The position numbers and the translations under genes were made by a program. The notes under the pieces are model-generated. The model saw nothing but the letters and a program-made list of their open reading frames with translations, made no database searches and had not been told where the DNA came from. Positions 24,301 through 35,904 of a DNA stretch of 64,000 nucleotides are shown here, piece by piece (the first letter of the stretch is position 1; the number at the start of each line of letters is the position of its first letter). Source of the DNA: Neckera pumila (Eukaryota > Streptophyta > Bryopsida > Hypnales > Neckeraceae). The stretch spans positions 13,079,823 through 13,143,822 of the forward strand of contig OZ018408.1 in assembly GCA_963969595.1 (NCBI GenBank), written 5' to 3'.

Positions 24301-25425
24301 GTATCATATTTGCTTGAGCAGGTTATATGCATTTGACGTCCATTGTAATTCGTACTTCCCGATTTTTGTGGTTCTTTATGGTACTGTCTTTGAAATTGGC
24401 TTTCTTCTCTATTGCTTGTCTACTCGTGATTTCAAGAGTGATATATTGGTTGAAATGAATGCTATGTTGATGTGGTGTCTTCTACGTCGGTGTGAAGGAT
24501 TTAGTAACTGAATGTATACAGCTACGTGAGGATGTATGCATACCTGTCTATACCATTTCAGTTCTGCTGCTCACACTCATCATACCCAGCACACTTAATT
24601 CTTATGAAGCCGCATGAAGTCAATATATTTGCCAATGTTTATAACTTGATTATGATTGCTGGTTTTGTGATTTTTTATGCAGTGCTGCAATATTTCCTTT
24701 CGCCTCTCCTCCTGACACATGGGTTTTTTTCGACTCTGCTGTCAAATATGCTATACTTTGTTGCGCTATCCTACTACCATTATCTCAACTTTCTCGGCTA
24801 TGACGGTAAATCCTTATCTTTGTCGGCATGTCTTTGGATATCTCTTTTTTGCCTTTCTTGCCAGGATAATTTGATATTTTGGCTCTCACCAATTTTGCAG
24901 CTATCCGATGATAATTGTCTTACTTTGTTGGTTGACACCCTGGTTGCAGTGCTGCCTTTTCTGGAAAGAATCACATTTTTCTTGTACCCTATTTGCTTAC
25001 TGGTCATCCTATTTCCAATCTGTGAGTATTTTGCCTTCTTTCCTGACCTAAGGAAGTGGGTGTTCCTGGTTGCTCTTTGAATTGCTTGGGAGTAAAGTTC
25101 TCTTCAATTGTGATTGACAGGCATACGTTATTGGATTTTGTTCTGACGATATTAGTAGTGTACTTGTCAATTCTAAGTTTCACTTCACGTGAATCTGAGT
25201 TTCACCTCGTGACAATCGAAGTTTCAGCTCGGCTAAATACTGAAGGGTTGTTGCACTGATGGATCCTGGGATTTGGTGCTTTATTATTATTCCAGCATGT
25301 CGTCATGAGTACTTTTAATGAACACGTTGTGGTTCTGACGGATTCGAGATTGTTGCCCATGTGTTGCAGCTCTTTTGACAGGATTCAATCCCACTAGATT
25401 TGCTGTGAGCTTGTACTTTGGATGA
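21391..25425 (+). CDS. UNC-50 family Golgi membrane protein
   Basis: Ten exons join in frame: 21391-21489, 22564-22631, 22767-22792, 23152-23242, 23539-23634, 23990-24061, 24322-24380, 24683-24805, 24950-25021, 25370-25425 (TGA). The product is 253 residues, the usual UNC-50 length. Family blocks in order: LPQYLRRIVK, MDMEYTFWQMLHLCT, YQQTKYHKQTKNQWARDDPA, VVEQRVEWLYAFDVHCNS, then SYYHYLNFLGYDVLPFLER and a C-terminal GFNPTRF. Several hydrophobic segments between these are the expected membrane spans. UNC-50 proteins sit in the Golgi and inner nuclear membrane and in animals help assemble receptors; in plants the role is little studied. All introns are GT-AG, and ATG 21391 is the first ATG of the exon. 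The neighbour downstream is convergent. Confidence 0.95.
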
Positions 25426-26202
25426 CTTTGTATCACTTCCCTGGGATAAGTGAATGCAACATTCGCAAGTGCAGAAATATATCGACGGCAAGCATGAATT
25501 GCAAAAGACCACAAGCAGCCAGTCAGCAAGAGCCTGTCTGATAGGTGTATCCGACCGTTTGAGTCTATTATGCACGGCTATCTAATCAAAATCATAAATC
25601 ATTTTTCTGGTGGTTCCAGCAGAGGCCTGCTTGCATTCACGTATTCACCCCATCAGGTGCATCTGCGAACTGGTATGCAAGCATTGATTGAGCCAGTGAA
25701 TGGTGGCTCATCTACGGATTGGAGATGACCATCACGATGCGCTATTATTTCTACATAGAAAGTGTCGTAGGCTGGGCTCTGGAGATTTTTGATTTTTCGC
25801 TGTGAAATTGGCATAGCAGCAGTGAGGGTTGTTAATCCCCTTAGAGACAACAGGTCGTGTAAGGTGCTATCTGTATTACAGGTGGTCACTGTACGGGACT
25901 CGCAACTACTGGAAATTGAAACTGGAATCCTGCAGACATCTCCAGTAAGGTCAGAACTACGAAATGTTGGTCCAGGTGACGAGCTTTGACTGCGCTGTAT
26001 GAATCAAACTGCACTGGTCGATCTGGAGAGTGCCTGATCATGCCTAAGTTGAACGCAAATTGTTTGTCCTGATGTCGAAGATGTTTACATCCAGCAAATT
26101 GAGTTGACCAGATGATTGATTTCACTAAAATTGATAAGCACAGTCCTAATGAAAGTTGTGTTTGAAGCATTCGTGGCCAAAGTCAGCAAATCCAACCCAT
26201 TA
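25426..26202. other. Convergent 3' flanks of UNC-50 (+) and the GT43 gene (-)
   Basis: About 780 bp between the two stop codons, presumably both 3' UTRs. Open frames of 66-103 codons on both strands have no family resemblance. Confidence 0.45.
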
Positions 26203-28598
26203 TTATCTATTGATTGCAGTGCTTGTTTGAGAAATCGTTTGTTGCCGCTGTGTTTTGGATTTCTTTTCACGTACAGGTATCTTTTTTCTAGAACTGATTT
26301 GTTGGGTCTGTCTCGATGAAAGCAGCGAGGTAGAGTTGGATGTGGATTTCGGAACGACCTCTTCAAGCCATGGAGTGCTCCTTGCGGGCAACACAATCTC
26401 CGGTTGCGAATTCAGAGCCCACCTGCCATTCAATTCAATTTCAACAAGATTTCATAGTATTCTAGAGCAATGTTGACCGTCCACCCTTTTCACTGTAGTT
26501 GTCTTTTGGTTGGAAGTAATTACAATTATCTACAGCAGTCAGCTGCGCACTAACCATTTCATTCTTGAACTCGAGCTGCAAAAGGATCAGTGCCTAATCA
26601 AGAAGATGTCAGGATTTGGGGAACTTGGACCCTGATTCTTCCGTGCATTAGCAGATAGGCCCTGGATGTTATCAGCTTCTGTCAAAAAATTTATTACTGT
26701 CCTTAGCGACTCGCTAAACACCTGAAAACCGGACAAGAAAGCTCACCTCAAAGGGAATTTGCAGTCTGGGCGACCTTCCATTCGGATCCACCAATGTCGC
26801 ACCTGGTTGCGTCCCCAGTCTGGGAATAATAATTCTTCCGCCTGAGACTCGTTTTTGAAGATGGACCTGAAATCGAGGTACACACCCTGTTTCAATCGAG
26901 TCCAAGCCTTCCAGTCTTTTAGCCAATGTGGTCGGTCTGCAGCCCAGACTGCTCGTGCATTCATTACAAATCCCGCCCATTGCAACTTATTGTCTAACAA
27001 TGCGGTGCCCTTCCCGGAGTCCCAATCTAAAGGGAGAGGCCTATGGGCGTGCCAGCCATCTTGGGCGAGGGTTTGGACTTGCAAGTCAATCTTGGGAGCG
27101 ACTTGACCCTTGTGAACAATTCCAAGTAAGAGGCTGCCTCTCCTTTTCCTTTTCCTTTTTGGGTTACTGCTGATATCATCTTGATATCCAGCGTACCCCA
27201 GTATGCCCATTGGAACCACCCCCACCCAATTCACCTTCTGGACTACGTCAAAGAATTTCAAGCTGTAGCCATTGCTGTCATCGGCAAAGACGACCACACC
27301 CTCCAGCTTCTTCTCCCTCACAAATCTGCATGCCATTTCGTGTTGGATCGAACGTGAAAAAAGATAAAACGCACACAATCAAAGATATTGATTGCAATTG
27401 ATTAACCCTCTTGGAAGAAATTGATGAATAGTTTCACCGAACACAGAGCACCTGACTCTAAGTTTTATTACCTCAAGCCTTCCACTCGTAAGTGAGACTC
27501 CAAAATCCAACGGGCTTCGAAGGCCATAGGCATAGGTCTTGGGTATCCTAAGTGAACGACCTGGTGCACTTGTGCTTGAGCAAGAAGCTCTGCAGTACCG
27601 TTTGATACGGCCCCCGCCTCAATGACAATCCACGTCACTGGCCTTCGAACAAGAGATAATGTGTGCATCAAGCCTGCCAATTCATAAACACTTCGGTCAG
27701 AAGTCATCCCCTTTGGCAGAGAATGAAGGCCATCTGTGTCGATTGGTAGTGTTGGGCAAATGTGCAAGTCTCTCTCTATTCAAGTCTCTCTGTAGAATGT
27801 CATATTGTGCTCGGGCAAAGTCTCTAGAACATCATAGTTTAGACATGTGGAAGTCTATGCAAGTCTCCCCCTGGAATATCAAACGTGCAAATGCCTCTCG
27901 GACATCATATCATGCCATCATGTACAAGTCTCTCTCTATGCAAGTCTCTCTCTAGAACATCATATATTATCTCCATGGCAAATTGGGCTGTTTAAAGCCA
28001 TGGTACCTGTCAAATGCAATGCTTGGAACATACGTGAAAATGTGGGAGTGATGGCAATGATGGACATCTTATAGCGAACGCCATGCAACAGCTCTTGCTC
28101 CTGCTGGACTTTAGCAATCAAGGAATAGGCTTTCATCGTTTCTGTGGGATCGGGATGAGGCCATTTTCGAACCAATATTTGGTGGCGGCCAACTTGAACC
28201 CCGGCAGTAATATTTACAAGTGTGACATTTCCAGCATCCGGTGCAGCTGGGAGCCGCATGTCTGGATGTGGCAGCCTAGTATCATCCCCTGTTGTCTCTT
28301 GAACCATCAACGCATTTGAAAACGTTGGGTTCACATTGTGATTATCACCAATTGCAGCTGCGGTACTCAATCTGTGCTGAAAGTTCTCGGAATGGCGATT
28401 GAAATGGAGTATCACGAGGGAGGTTTGCTGAGAAATTCGGAAGCCAAGGACAACACTTGCAACGCAGAAGACGGTTCGCAGGAAAAGCCTAGGGGCAGAA
28501 TTAGCATAGTTGAAGCTGCGAATGCAAGTAGCTGAAGTGTGTAACTGTTGCGGCGGTACCGTACATGGTGATACAATTCGAAGGCTGTCTGTCTTCAT
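26203..28598 (-). CDS. GT43 family glycosyltransferase (IRX9/IRX14 type, xylan backbone)
   Basis: Four exons on the minus strand, 28598-28007, 27673-27472, 27325-26747 and 26422-26203 (TAA), encode about 530 residues. An N-terminal hydrophobic segment near residues 37-57 (LFLRTVFCVASVVLGF) predicts a type II Golgi anchor. The catalytic part begins around residue 165 with ITPTFSRMFQALHLT, continues with RRPVTWIVIEAG (about 207-218), and carries the ADDSN motif near 280, the family's nucleotide-sugar and metal binding position. Later come LDNKLQWAGFVMNARAVW and the C-terminal CKFPLRW block split across the last intron. Plant GT43 proteins work with IRX10-type enzymes in xylan backbone synthesis in the Golgi. 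A basic Ser/Thr/Gln-rich tail follows the domain. I cannot decide between the IRX9 and IRX14 branches. Confidence 0.92.
27755..27965. repeat. Degenerate tandem repeat in intron 1 of the GT43 gene
   Basis: Variants of GCAAGTCTCTCTCTAGAAC followed by ATCATAT recur about six times with irregular spacing. All lie inside intron 27674-28006, so the coding sequence is not affected. Confidence 0.6.
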
Positions 28599-30964
28599 TC
28601 TCGCTCCACAGAAGAATTATGTGCCTGCATTCTGCAACGAATGCCAACCCCAACAGTAAATACTCAACAACCAGGAGGTAGCTACATACCAAAACAAATG
28701 CGTGCTATGTTTTGTGTTCATGACCCCATTACATACTTGAGTTTTCCTCTAATTTTTGAAGTGCGAAGCCAAGATTTTATCACCCCTCCTTTCGCTGACA
28801 CAAAATCAGAACTCAATGGTTTTAGATGTTTCTACACAGTAAATGCTTTGTTTCTGCCAGTTGCAGTACATACTAATTTCTGACTTTGTTATCACACAAA
28901 TGAAGGTGAAGATTGATTCACCAGGATACTTGACAACCGATTCGGAAGAGAGCCACGGACATACGCGTATGGAGCTCATGCTATCCCTCAAGTTTGCTTG
29001 ACATCCGCTACTAACAGAGCCAAAATCCTCCAAGTTCAAATTAGGTAGCAAAAGGGCACGACGTGCTGGGCTATTACTGCTTATTCAAAGGAGTCGCCAT
29101 AGATCAGTCATGAAACGTGTTAGTCAGCATGCTTATCGGTCATTACCATTAAGTTAGTTTCAATTCTATAATGCGACACTTCATATGACAGATATTATGT
29201 TCTACAACTTGACACTTGGACAACTAAGGAGAGCATTTAGGTGAAATTATTATGTGTCACCTTAACTTACAGTTTAGGGCCTGACATTGTGACATTCATC
29301 TGCACAGAGAGAGCTCTAGAAACTAGGACCGGTAGAGATTTACGTTTCGGACCAAGTGTCAAAGTCTTGAAATTCTACCGATTGAACGAAATTGACGATT
29401 TTTGTTATTTTCCTTGTGGCTTTCCAAATGATTAATTTCAACTTGAATTTATAGATATAAACGTGACCTCATCCAGCCATTGGGAAGTCAATCAGACTCC
29501 TGCAAAGGATATCACATCTAGAGTAGCTGCAATCGATATCAAAATTTTATGAAAGTTTGATTGATCTCAGGACCTGTCTTGCAATATCTTTCAGACTTAC
29601 TGTTCAGGTTCACCATTATAGCAGGGACACGGCCCGTGACTGAGGAAAATCCAAGCTACAGTATGTACAATCATTCCAGGTTTCTATGTCGTATAAAGAT
29701 GACATCAAATCAAGCAGGGCGGCGTCCATGTCTACTTCAACGCTTCCCATCATTCCACTTCGCATTAGCTAATGCAATCCATTAGGTAGTAGAATGGTAG
29801 CAGAAAGAAACTACTGCAAAACTCTAGTAGACTTCTAGAAGAATGAGTAGAATAACTTTCTAGTACGGAGTAGCATTCTTGGTGCCGGTCGTGGTATCCG
29901 AGTCGGAGGGCCGAGTGGAGGCACGGGCGCGTCGCTAGAATGGGTACTACTGGTACGAAATGCATTTTTCTTTGTACACTCAACCCTCAATATTTAACGA
30001 CACTCTGTAATTGCATATTCCTTGTGTGTCCGTGTGCCCATATGACTAGACAACTTCTAAATGTCAAATTTTGAACATTCATGATCTAGTCCTAATATAA
30101 GGCATTTGTTCCCAGAGTCTATCACTAGAGTGTTGAGAGTACACTACGAAATGGAATGCTAGCTACAGTAGAAGAATTCTGCTACTCACTGTAGTAGGGC
30201 TCAATACTCCTGTGTAACAAACCCCTTCACCTGGAGAAATGCTTTACAGTAAGTATTCAAAGCGACTGTACCATAATTATCCAATTTCTAGGCTAATAGG
30301 TTCCGAAGTTTCTTAACCAATCAACCTTCCAAAAAACAAACTAAAGAAACTCTGCAACTGAGGAACAAGTGAACTATGGAGTTTATCACCACCTACACGA
30401 TGCATATCACCCAAATCACGAAATTTCCTAGTTGCGAAGCTGAAATATCAAGTTCCACTCAACAATCCATAACCAACAAAACACCAGACTAACCTGCGGC
30501 CGTTTTCAAGCTTCCTCCCTGAACCAATCACTCTCTGCACAGATCTGTGGAACCAATTCACCAGTTCCACACCAAAACAGCACTTCCTCACCTCAGGAAT
30601 CAAACTAAGAGACCAAGAAATCGCACATTTTTCTACAGTTTCTGCCTAGCTAGCTCCTGCATCGCCGATCTAACAGAGAAGCAGACAGAGAAGCAGAAGC
30701 TGTACTGTACTAGCTGTCCGTATAAGGTTCAAGGGACCTGGCATCTACGTGCTTGAGTTTCAACTTAAAGAATAGAATGGTGGTTTTAACGTGTCGTTCA
30801 GAAACTAACTAGAAACTGACTGGCAGGACTCACACAGGATGCATGCAAACTAACCCTCAAAGGACGGGCTTATGACCACTTTTCAAAACCTGGAAGTTCC
30901 TGTCTCCGTATGCTCTCTCATTCTGCAACTCTATATGAATAAATTATTAATGGATTATTTTTAA
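28599..30964. other. Upstream region of the GT43 gene and intergenic DNA
   Basis: Promoter and leader of the minus-strand GT43 gene are expected in the first kilobase. G+C is moderate to about 30.9 kb. Open frames (for example 29561-29785 and 30547-30756) show no protein signature. The region 29785-30210 holds several TAGTAGAA/CTACTG-type short inverted motifs, possibly an eroded MITE. Confidence 0.35.
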
Positions 30965-31887
30965 CCCCTAAAGTCCCATTGTCCCCTCAGGCGACAAAAT
31001 GGATTTTGGGCAGGCTACTATGGCTTCAATATTCATCATTATTTTCTAAAATTTTTTGTGAAGATAGAAAAACACATTAGCTTTATGGGAATATACTTTT
31101 TATTTCAATCGGTGCCTGGGAGCAAAAGTTATGGCACAAAAGGTCATTTTTTTGGGTGCGGCAGGCAAAAATTTTCTCATACAAAAAAAATTTAAAAAAA
31201 ATTTAAAATTATTTTCTCATAGATTGTATTTTTATCTATATGGGAAGCTTTGATTCATTCCATTTGAATTTGTTATGTGAAAGCTATGGACAATCTTATT
31301 TTTGGGGCAATTAGAGCATCTTCTTGAAAAAATAACTTGTAGAATTCATTTCGAAATGCAATTTTCACAATTTTTCAAAAAAAAGTGTTGGACACATCTA
31401 AGTTTGCTTGATAAAACAATATCACCATTGGATTGATAGTGTTTTAATCCTATCTTAGAGCTATTGACGATTTAGTTTTTCTTTCAATCTTAGACCTACT
31501 TCTACTTAACAATTTTTTAAAGAATGAAAATCATGTATATTTTTTTGGAATTTTTTTTCCTAGATTCTCAACTCATTTATTCAACATAAAAATAATTAAA
31601 TTCAAAGTCTGTAGTGCAAATTTTTCTTACAAATGGGGGTCAAAGTCATCTGAAATTGCAAGTCAATGTTCAAAAAATCAAATTTTTCCAACTTTGAATG
31701 CTAATTCTTCTAATCTGTACAGTCAAACTTTATGAATTTCTTACCACATGATCTGAGATAAGTTTAGTACAAGATCTTATGGTTAGATTCTAAAAAAAAA
31801 TTATTTTTTCTCTTTTCTCAGATGAACGTAATAGAACTGGCAGTTTGGAGTCGTTTTTGATAGAAAAATGCCTTGGGACTTTAGGAG
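30965..31887 (+). mobile_element. TTAA-flanked non-autonomous element, subfamily B, 923 bp
   Basis: TTAA at 30961-30964 precedes CCCCTAAAGTCCCATTGTCC. The right end is GCCTTGGGACTTTAGGAG followed by TAAG, a one-base decay of TTAA. The interior matches 38302-39223 and the outer parts of 9277-10490. It lacks the MITE inserted in the 9 kb copy. Confidence 0.75.
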
Positions 31888-33009
31888 TAAGAGATGTGAT
31901 CACGAGAGTTCTACAAGTTGTAAAATTTCAGATTTTTTTGGTGAAAATTTGAAATTATTGTGAACTTTTGAGTAGAAAGTGAAAAAAACTCATATCAAAT
32001 ACAAAATATGCTTAAGAAATTGAATTTGTTTCATGGATTCAACCAACTTACTCCACGAATTTTTTTCTCATTTAGGTTCTTCCAGGAAGTATTTAACCCC
32101 TACATGACGTGCTCCATGAGGTGCTCCTCAAACCAGCAGCATTTGTAAAAATATTAAAAATGTGGGTACAGATCTTCCAGTGGTCACCATTCAACAAGAT
32201 CCCCCAATAAATATTAAACTAGCCAGTCTAATTATAATAGAGAACAATCACAAATGCTTCTTCATTTTTGTTGAAAATACCGGTATCAATGTTAGTAAGG
32301 TAGAATTGTAGAAACACCTATACCCAACCAGGGTCTCACACCCTACCTGTAGCATGCATCTATTTCCAACCAAAGCTAGAATGAATTTACAACCAAAGAT
32401 TGGAATACTTTTTTTTCTCTTTTTCAAGGTTGGAATTAAGAATGTCATGACATATGTCCTGAAGTGTTATAAAGTGTGCGGGAAGTAGTGAGTAGGAAAG
32501 TAGTCTCTTGATTGATTGGAATTGGAAGACTCTAAATACTGGATATGGGTTTGGACTACTTTTTGGCTTCCAAAAATCACAGTAATTTCAATTTTGGGAA
32601 TAAAATTACAAAATAATTACAGTCCCTATATTTTCTATCTTCCTACTTGAAAAATTTTGCACTGCTTCATACTACTCATGATCTATTTCAGAATCGCTTA
32701 AATGATCGGGTATGGGTGCTCCGACCTTAGTGCAAGTCAAAGATGCTTTTCATTACTCAAGTTAACAATTAAAAGTTAGGCAAGAATCTGGAGGAATCGC
32801 TTTTGAAGAAAAGATTGCAAATAGGTGCACTTACTTTCAGACCTTTGAATGCAAGAGTGGTGAGTCTTGTACTTTCTTTGCAAACCGCTATCGACATTTT
32901 AAAGGCGTCTCCCATTGCAAAGGTTGTTGATCTGACTTGCTCCAATCCCATTCTCCAATGCAAAATTCACAACGAGCATTGAGAGACTTTAGTTCCATTG
33001 CTAAGTTAA
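31888..33009. other. AT-rich DNA with a dispersed repeat
   Basis: About 32395-32780 is a diverged copy of 58525-58900 (shared GATTGGAATTGGAAGA and CTACTTTTTGSCT phrases). A lone TTAACCCCTACATGACG at 32096 looks like the left end of a TTAA element with no visible partner. No gene. Confidence 0.4.
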
Positions 33010-33226
33010 CCATGGAATGACGTGGCATGGTCTAAAAGTGTCCAATGGATGATAGGGACTATGTGAGACACAAGCGTAGATGTTCATTCTTGGAGTTTTA
33101 TGTGAAAAGGAGAGGTCTTGCATAGTAGTTTGACCTCTAGTGAGTGTTCTTGGATTTTTTTAAGCAAATGATTTGTACAATTTTCAAAAGGATGATTTCC
33201 ACGGTGACCAACCCAATGTTCTAGGA
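33010..33226. mobile_element. TTAA-flanked MITE, subfamily D, 217 bp
   Basis: TTAA at 33006-33009 and 33227-33230. The left end is CCATGGAATGACGTGG and the right end is CCCAATGTTCTAGGA. It is the same length as the copy at 4447-4663 and the inverse of the copy at 56048-56269. Confidence 0.65.
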
Positions 33227-33230
33227 TTAA

Positions 33231-34896
33231 TCCTAGAAGGATGGGCCTATAACCACAAATTCTAACTTCAAAATCTTTCACAATATTTGTTGTCATTTGG
33301 AAATTAAAAATTAACAAAAATATTTACATTTCTTTTTTTAGAGATGATATCACATAGATTTCTTCCACCAATTGTAAGAAGTTCAGATTTTTTTTGGAGG
33401 ATTTCAAATTACTATGATCTTTTAAAGGAATAAGTGAAAAAAATTCAATATGTTCAAAAAAATTGAAATTTTCACAATATGTGTATATTATAGTTTAGAA
33501 TATCATGGAATCAATCAAAGTTACCATATCATTAGAAAATTAGAAAATTAGAAAATCATGAAACCATGAAATTTTGAATCACAATTTGAACTTATAGTTT
33601 CTTCAATGGAAAGTTTGATAAATTATTTGAATAAAACCTTTGAGGTTGTCCATAGACTTAAGGAAGGTGGAAGATATTTGCATTACTGGAAGACATTTTT
33701 GCATAATTAGATAGCAATCACTTATTGGATAAAGAAAAGCATGTTACTTCCTATGATATGGGATTATTTTAGTATTATGGTGTTTTTCATGGTGTAATGA
33801 ATTTTTAAACAAAATAAATACTTGGACATTAGTCAATGTTTATTTTTTCTATAATGTATAGGGTGGTTGCAAGAAAGACCGATACTGCAAAGTACTAAAA
33901 CATTGTCACAAAAGGAATGTTGAAGCTTCCTTTTGCAATAACTTCTGAAACATGACTTGCATGAACTGGAACTTTTTATTGGATTCTTCTTTTGAGTTTC
34001 ATTATATCTCATAATTTTCAGAAATTTTCAAAAATCATTTTATATTTAAAAATCATTTAAACTAATATGTCACGTTTTGAGTTTTAGGAGGTTTTACTAT
34101 GTAAGGAGTCCCCAAATTTAATGATTTGGAGCTGAAATTTCTATGGTCTATTCCCATAGTAGAAACTCATGTTTCTATCAAGGGGCATTAAAAAATATTT
34201 TATTTTATATCCTCTACATCCATGCAAAGAGGGCTCCCTTGCGCATGCAATTCTAAACATTGAAGATGGTTTCAGGATCATTTTTTTGATGAAATCTCTT
34301 TAGCATGATGTCTTTCCAAATGGCATTTTCCAGTTCCTTTTTAAACTATTTTCCCTATTTTTTACAAATTAAAATGTCAAAGTATGTATTTGTTTTGGTG
34401 ATTCTGCACTTTTCTAGTTCTCCTACTTAAGGAATTTTTTTTTGCTTTTCTTTCATATGGTACCTTCTTCTTATATGTACATCCATTTCTCATATTTTTC
34501 ATATTTTTTAAAAATGTTTTCTATTTTTATAATACTCCCAAAAAATGGCTAAAAATGGCCAAAGTGGAACATAAACAGAAGGTTATTCTTGCAACGACCC
34601 TATAACACACTTCTATAAAAACCCATCAATACCTTATAATAGATTATTTTATTGTGCATTCAAACACCTTCCATCATGACATTCCTAGAAGATCTTAGTT
34701 AATCAATAAAATGAAAAGTGACTTTGAAATAGAATAAATGCTATATACATATATCACTTGGCCTTTAGGAATTAAACTTAATCTATCCAAACCAGCATGA
34801 TGTATAAATTCTCATTTTACCTTTGATATAGAATCATCAATTTCCTTAACTTTCTGGTTTTGCAATTATATGCTTCATAACATTTCAATAGCTCTA
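33231..34896. other. AT-rich intergenic DNA
   Basis: Long A/T-rich stretch. No gene and no convincing repeat ends seen. Confidence 0.4.
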
Positions 34897-34999
34897 CAAT
34901 GATGGTGTGGTATATTCCACACCCCAATTGTGCTTCATTAGTAACTACTAATGTCTGATGAATTAGCCATGTGGAGGATGCACAGGCACACCATCACTG
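34897..34999. mobile_element. TA-flanked MITE, 103 bp
   Basis: Ends CAATGATGGTGTG and its near inverse CACACCATCACTG, flanked by TA on both sides (34895-34896 and 35000-35001). Confidence 0.55.
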
Positions 35000-35012
35000 T
35001 AGAACCAAGCTA

Positions 35013-35115
35013 CACAAAATAGTGAAATTAGGTTTCCCCAGACTATAGTTGACCATGTCTGAAAGTGTTAGATATGAGAAATTAGTGTGGGGCAACCTAA
35101 TTTCACTATTTTGTG
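35013..35115. mobile_element. TA-flanked MITE with CACAAAATAGTG ends, 103 bp
   Basis: It starts CACAAAATAGTGAAATTAGG and ends in the inverse, CCTAATTTCACTATTTTGTG, with TA at 35011-35012 and 35116-35117. A longer member of the same family lies at 35925-36179; about 40 bases at its left end are the exact inverse of the right end here. Confidence 0.7.
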
Positions 35116-35117
35116 TA

Positions 35118-35904
35118 GGCAACATCAACACATGCTACTGAATGTTATATTGCCTTAATTTTCTTTAAACCTTGATTTTAGACACAATATAGTATTTTGT
35201 AAATTTGAAATAGAAAGAGCATAAATTCAGGTATACAATAGTGTCATAAGTTTGTCCTCATATTCTCAGTCCAATGACACATGGCACTCACAATTTGAAT
35301 CATAAGTGCACCTCATAGTAATACATGCTTCAAAAGCTTCAAAATGCTCAAGTATTCTACCTATATGGTGTTGTGTGATAAGCTTTAAATGTTAAAGTGA
35401 CATCCATATGAAAGATGCTAATTGTTGAACTATCAGTCCACTGATATACATCATACCTGAACTTACTTATGACAATGTTCATGTTCTAGGAGTCAAATAC
35501 AATACCATACATACAGTTTCCCACAGCCCTGGCTAACTTTCAGGTCTAGTTTCTTTAGAGATTATGTGACCTTGTGCATAAGTTTGTGATCTTGTAATCA
35601 ACAGATGTGGCATTGTGTCGGTAGTTTGCAAAAGGACTTCAGATCTTGTCGCAGGACAATTGAACTAAACTTAGTCCCACTAACTTAAATCGCAGGAAAC
35701 GTGAGCAACGTTGGCCTCACACAAATCTCCTTTGCAAGCGGCCCCTCCCATGCAACTAGCACGGTTGAATGAGACGTCTCCCATGATTTTCTCCAGATGA
35801 GGAAGCCAGTCAATATGCACATTTGAGAAACATCATTGTACAATATTCATCACTCTCACCACTATTTCCATCTTAGGATTGAGCATGTGAACTGACTATT
35901 TTAA
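35118..35904. other. AT-rich intergenic DNA
   Basis: Nothing recognised; it ends in TTAA at 35901-35904. Confidence 0.4.

Noticed and set aside
24526..25080. Plus-strand frame of 184 codons
   Set aside because: It reads through an intron of UNC-50. The exons 24683-24805 and 24950-25021 inside it belong to the ten-exon gene.
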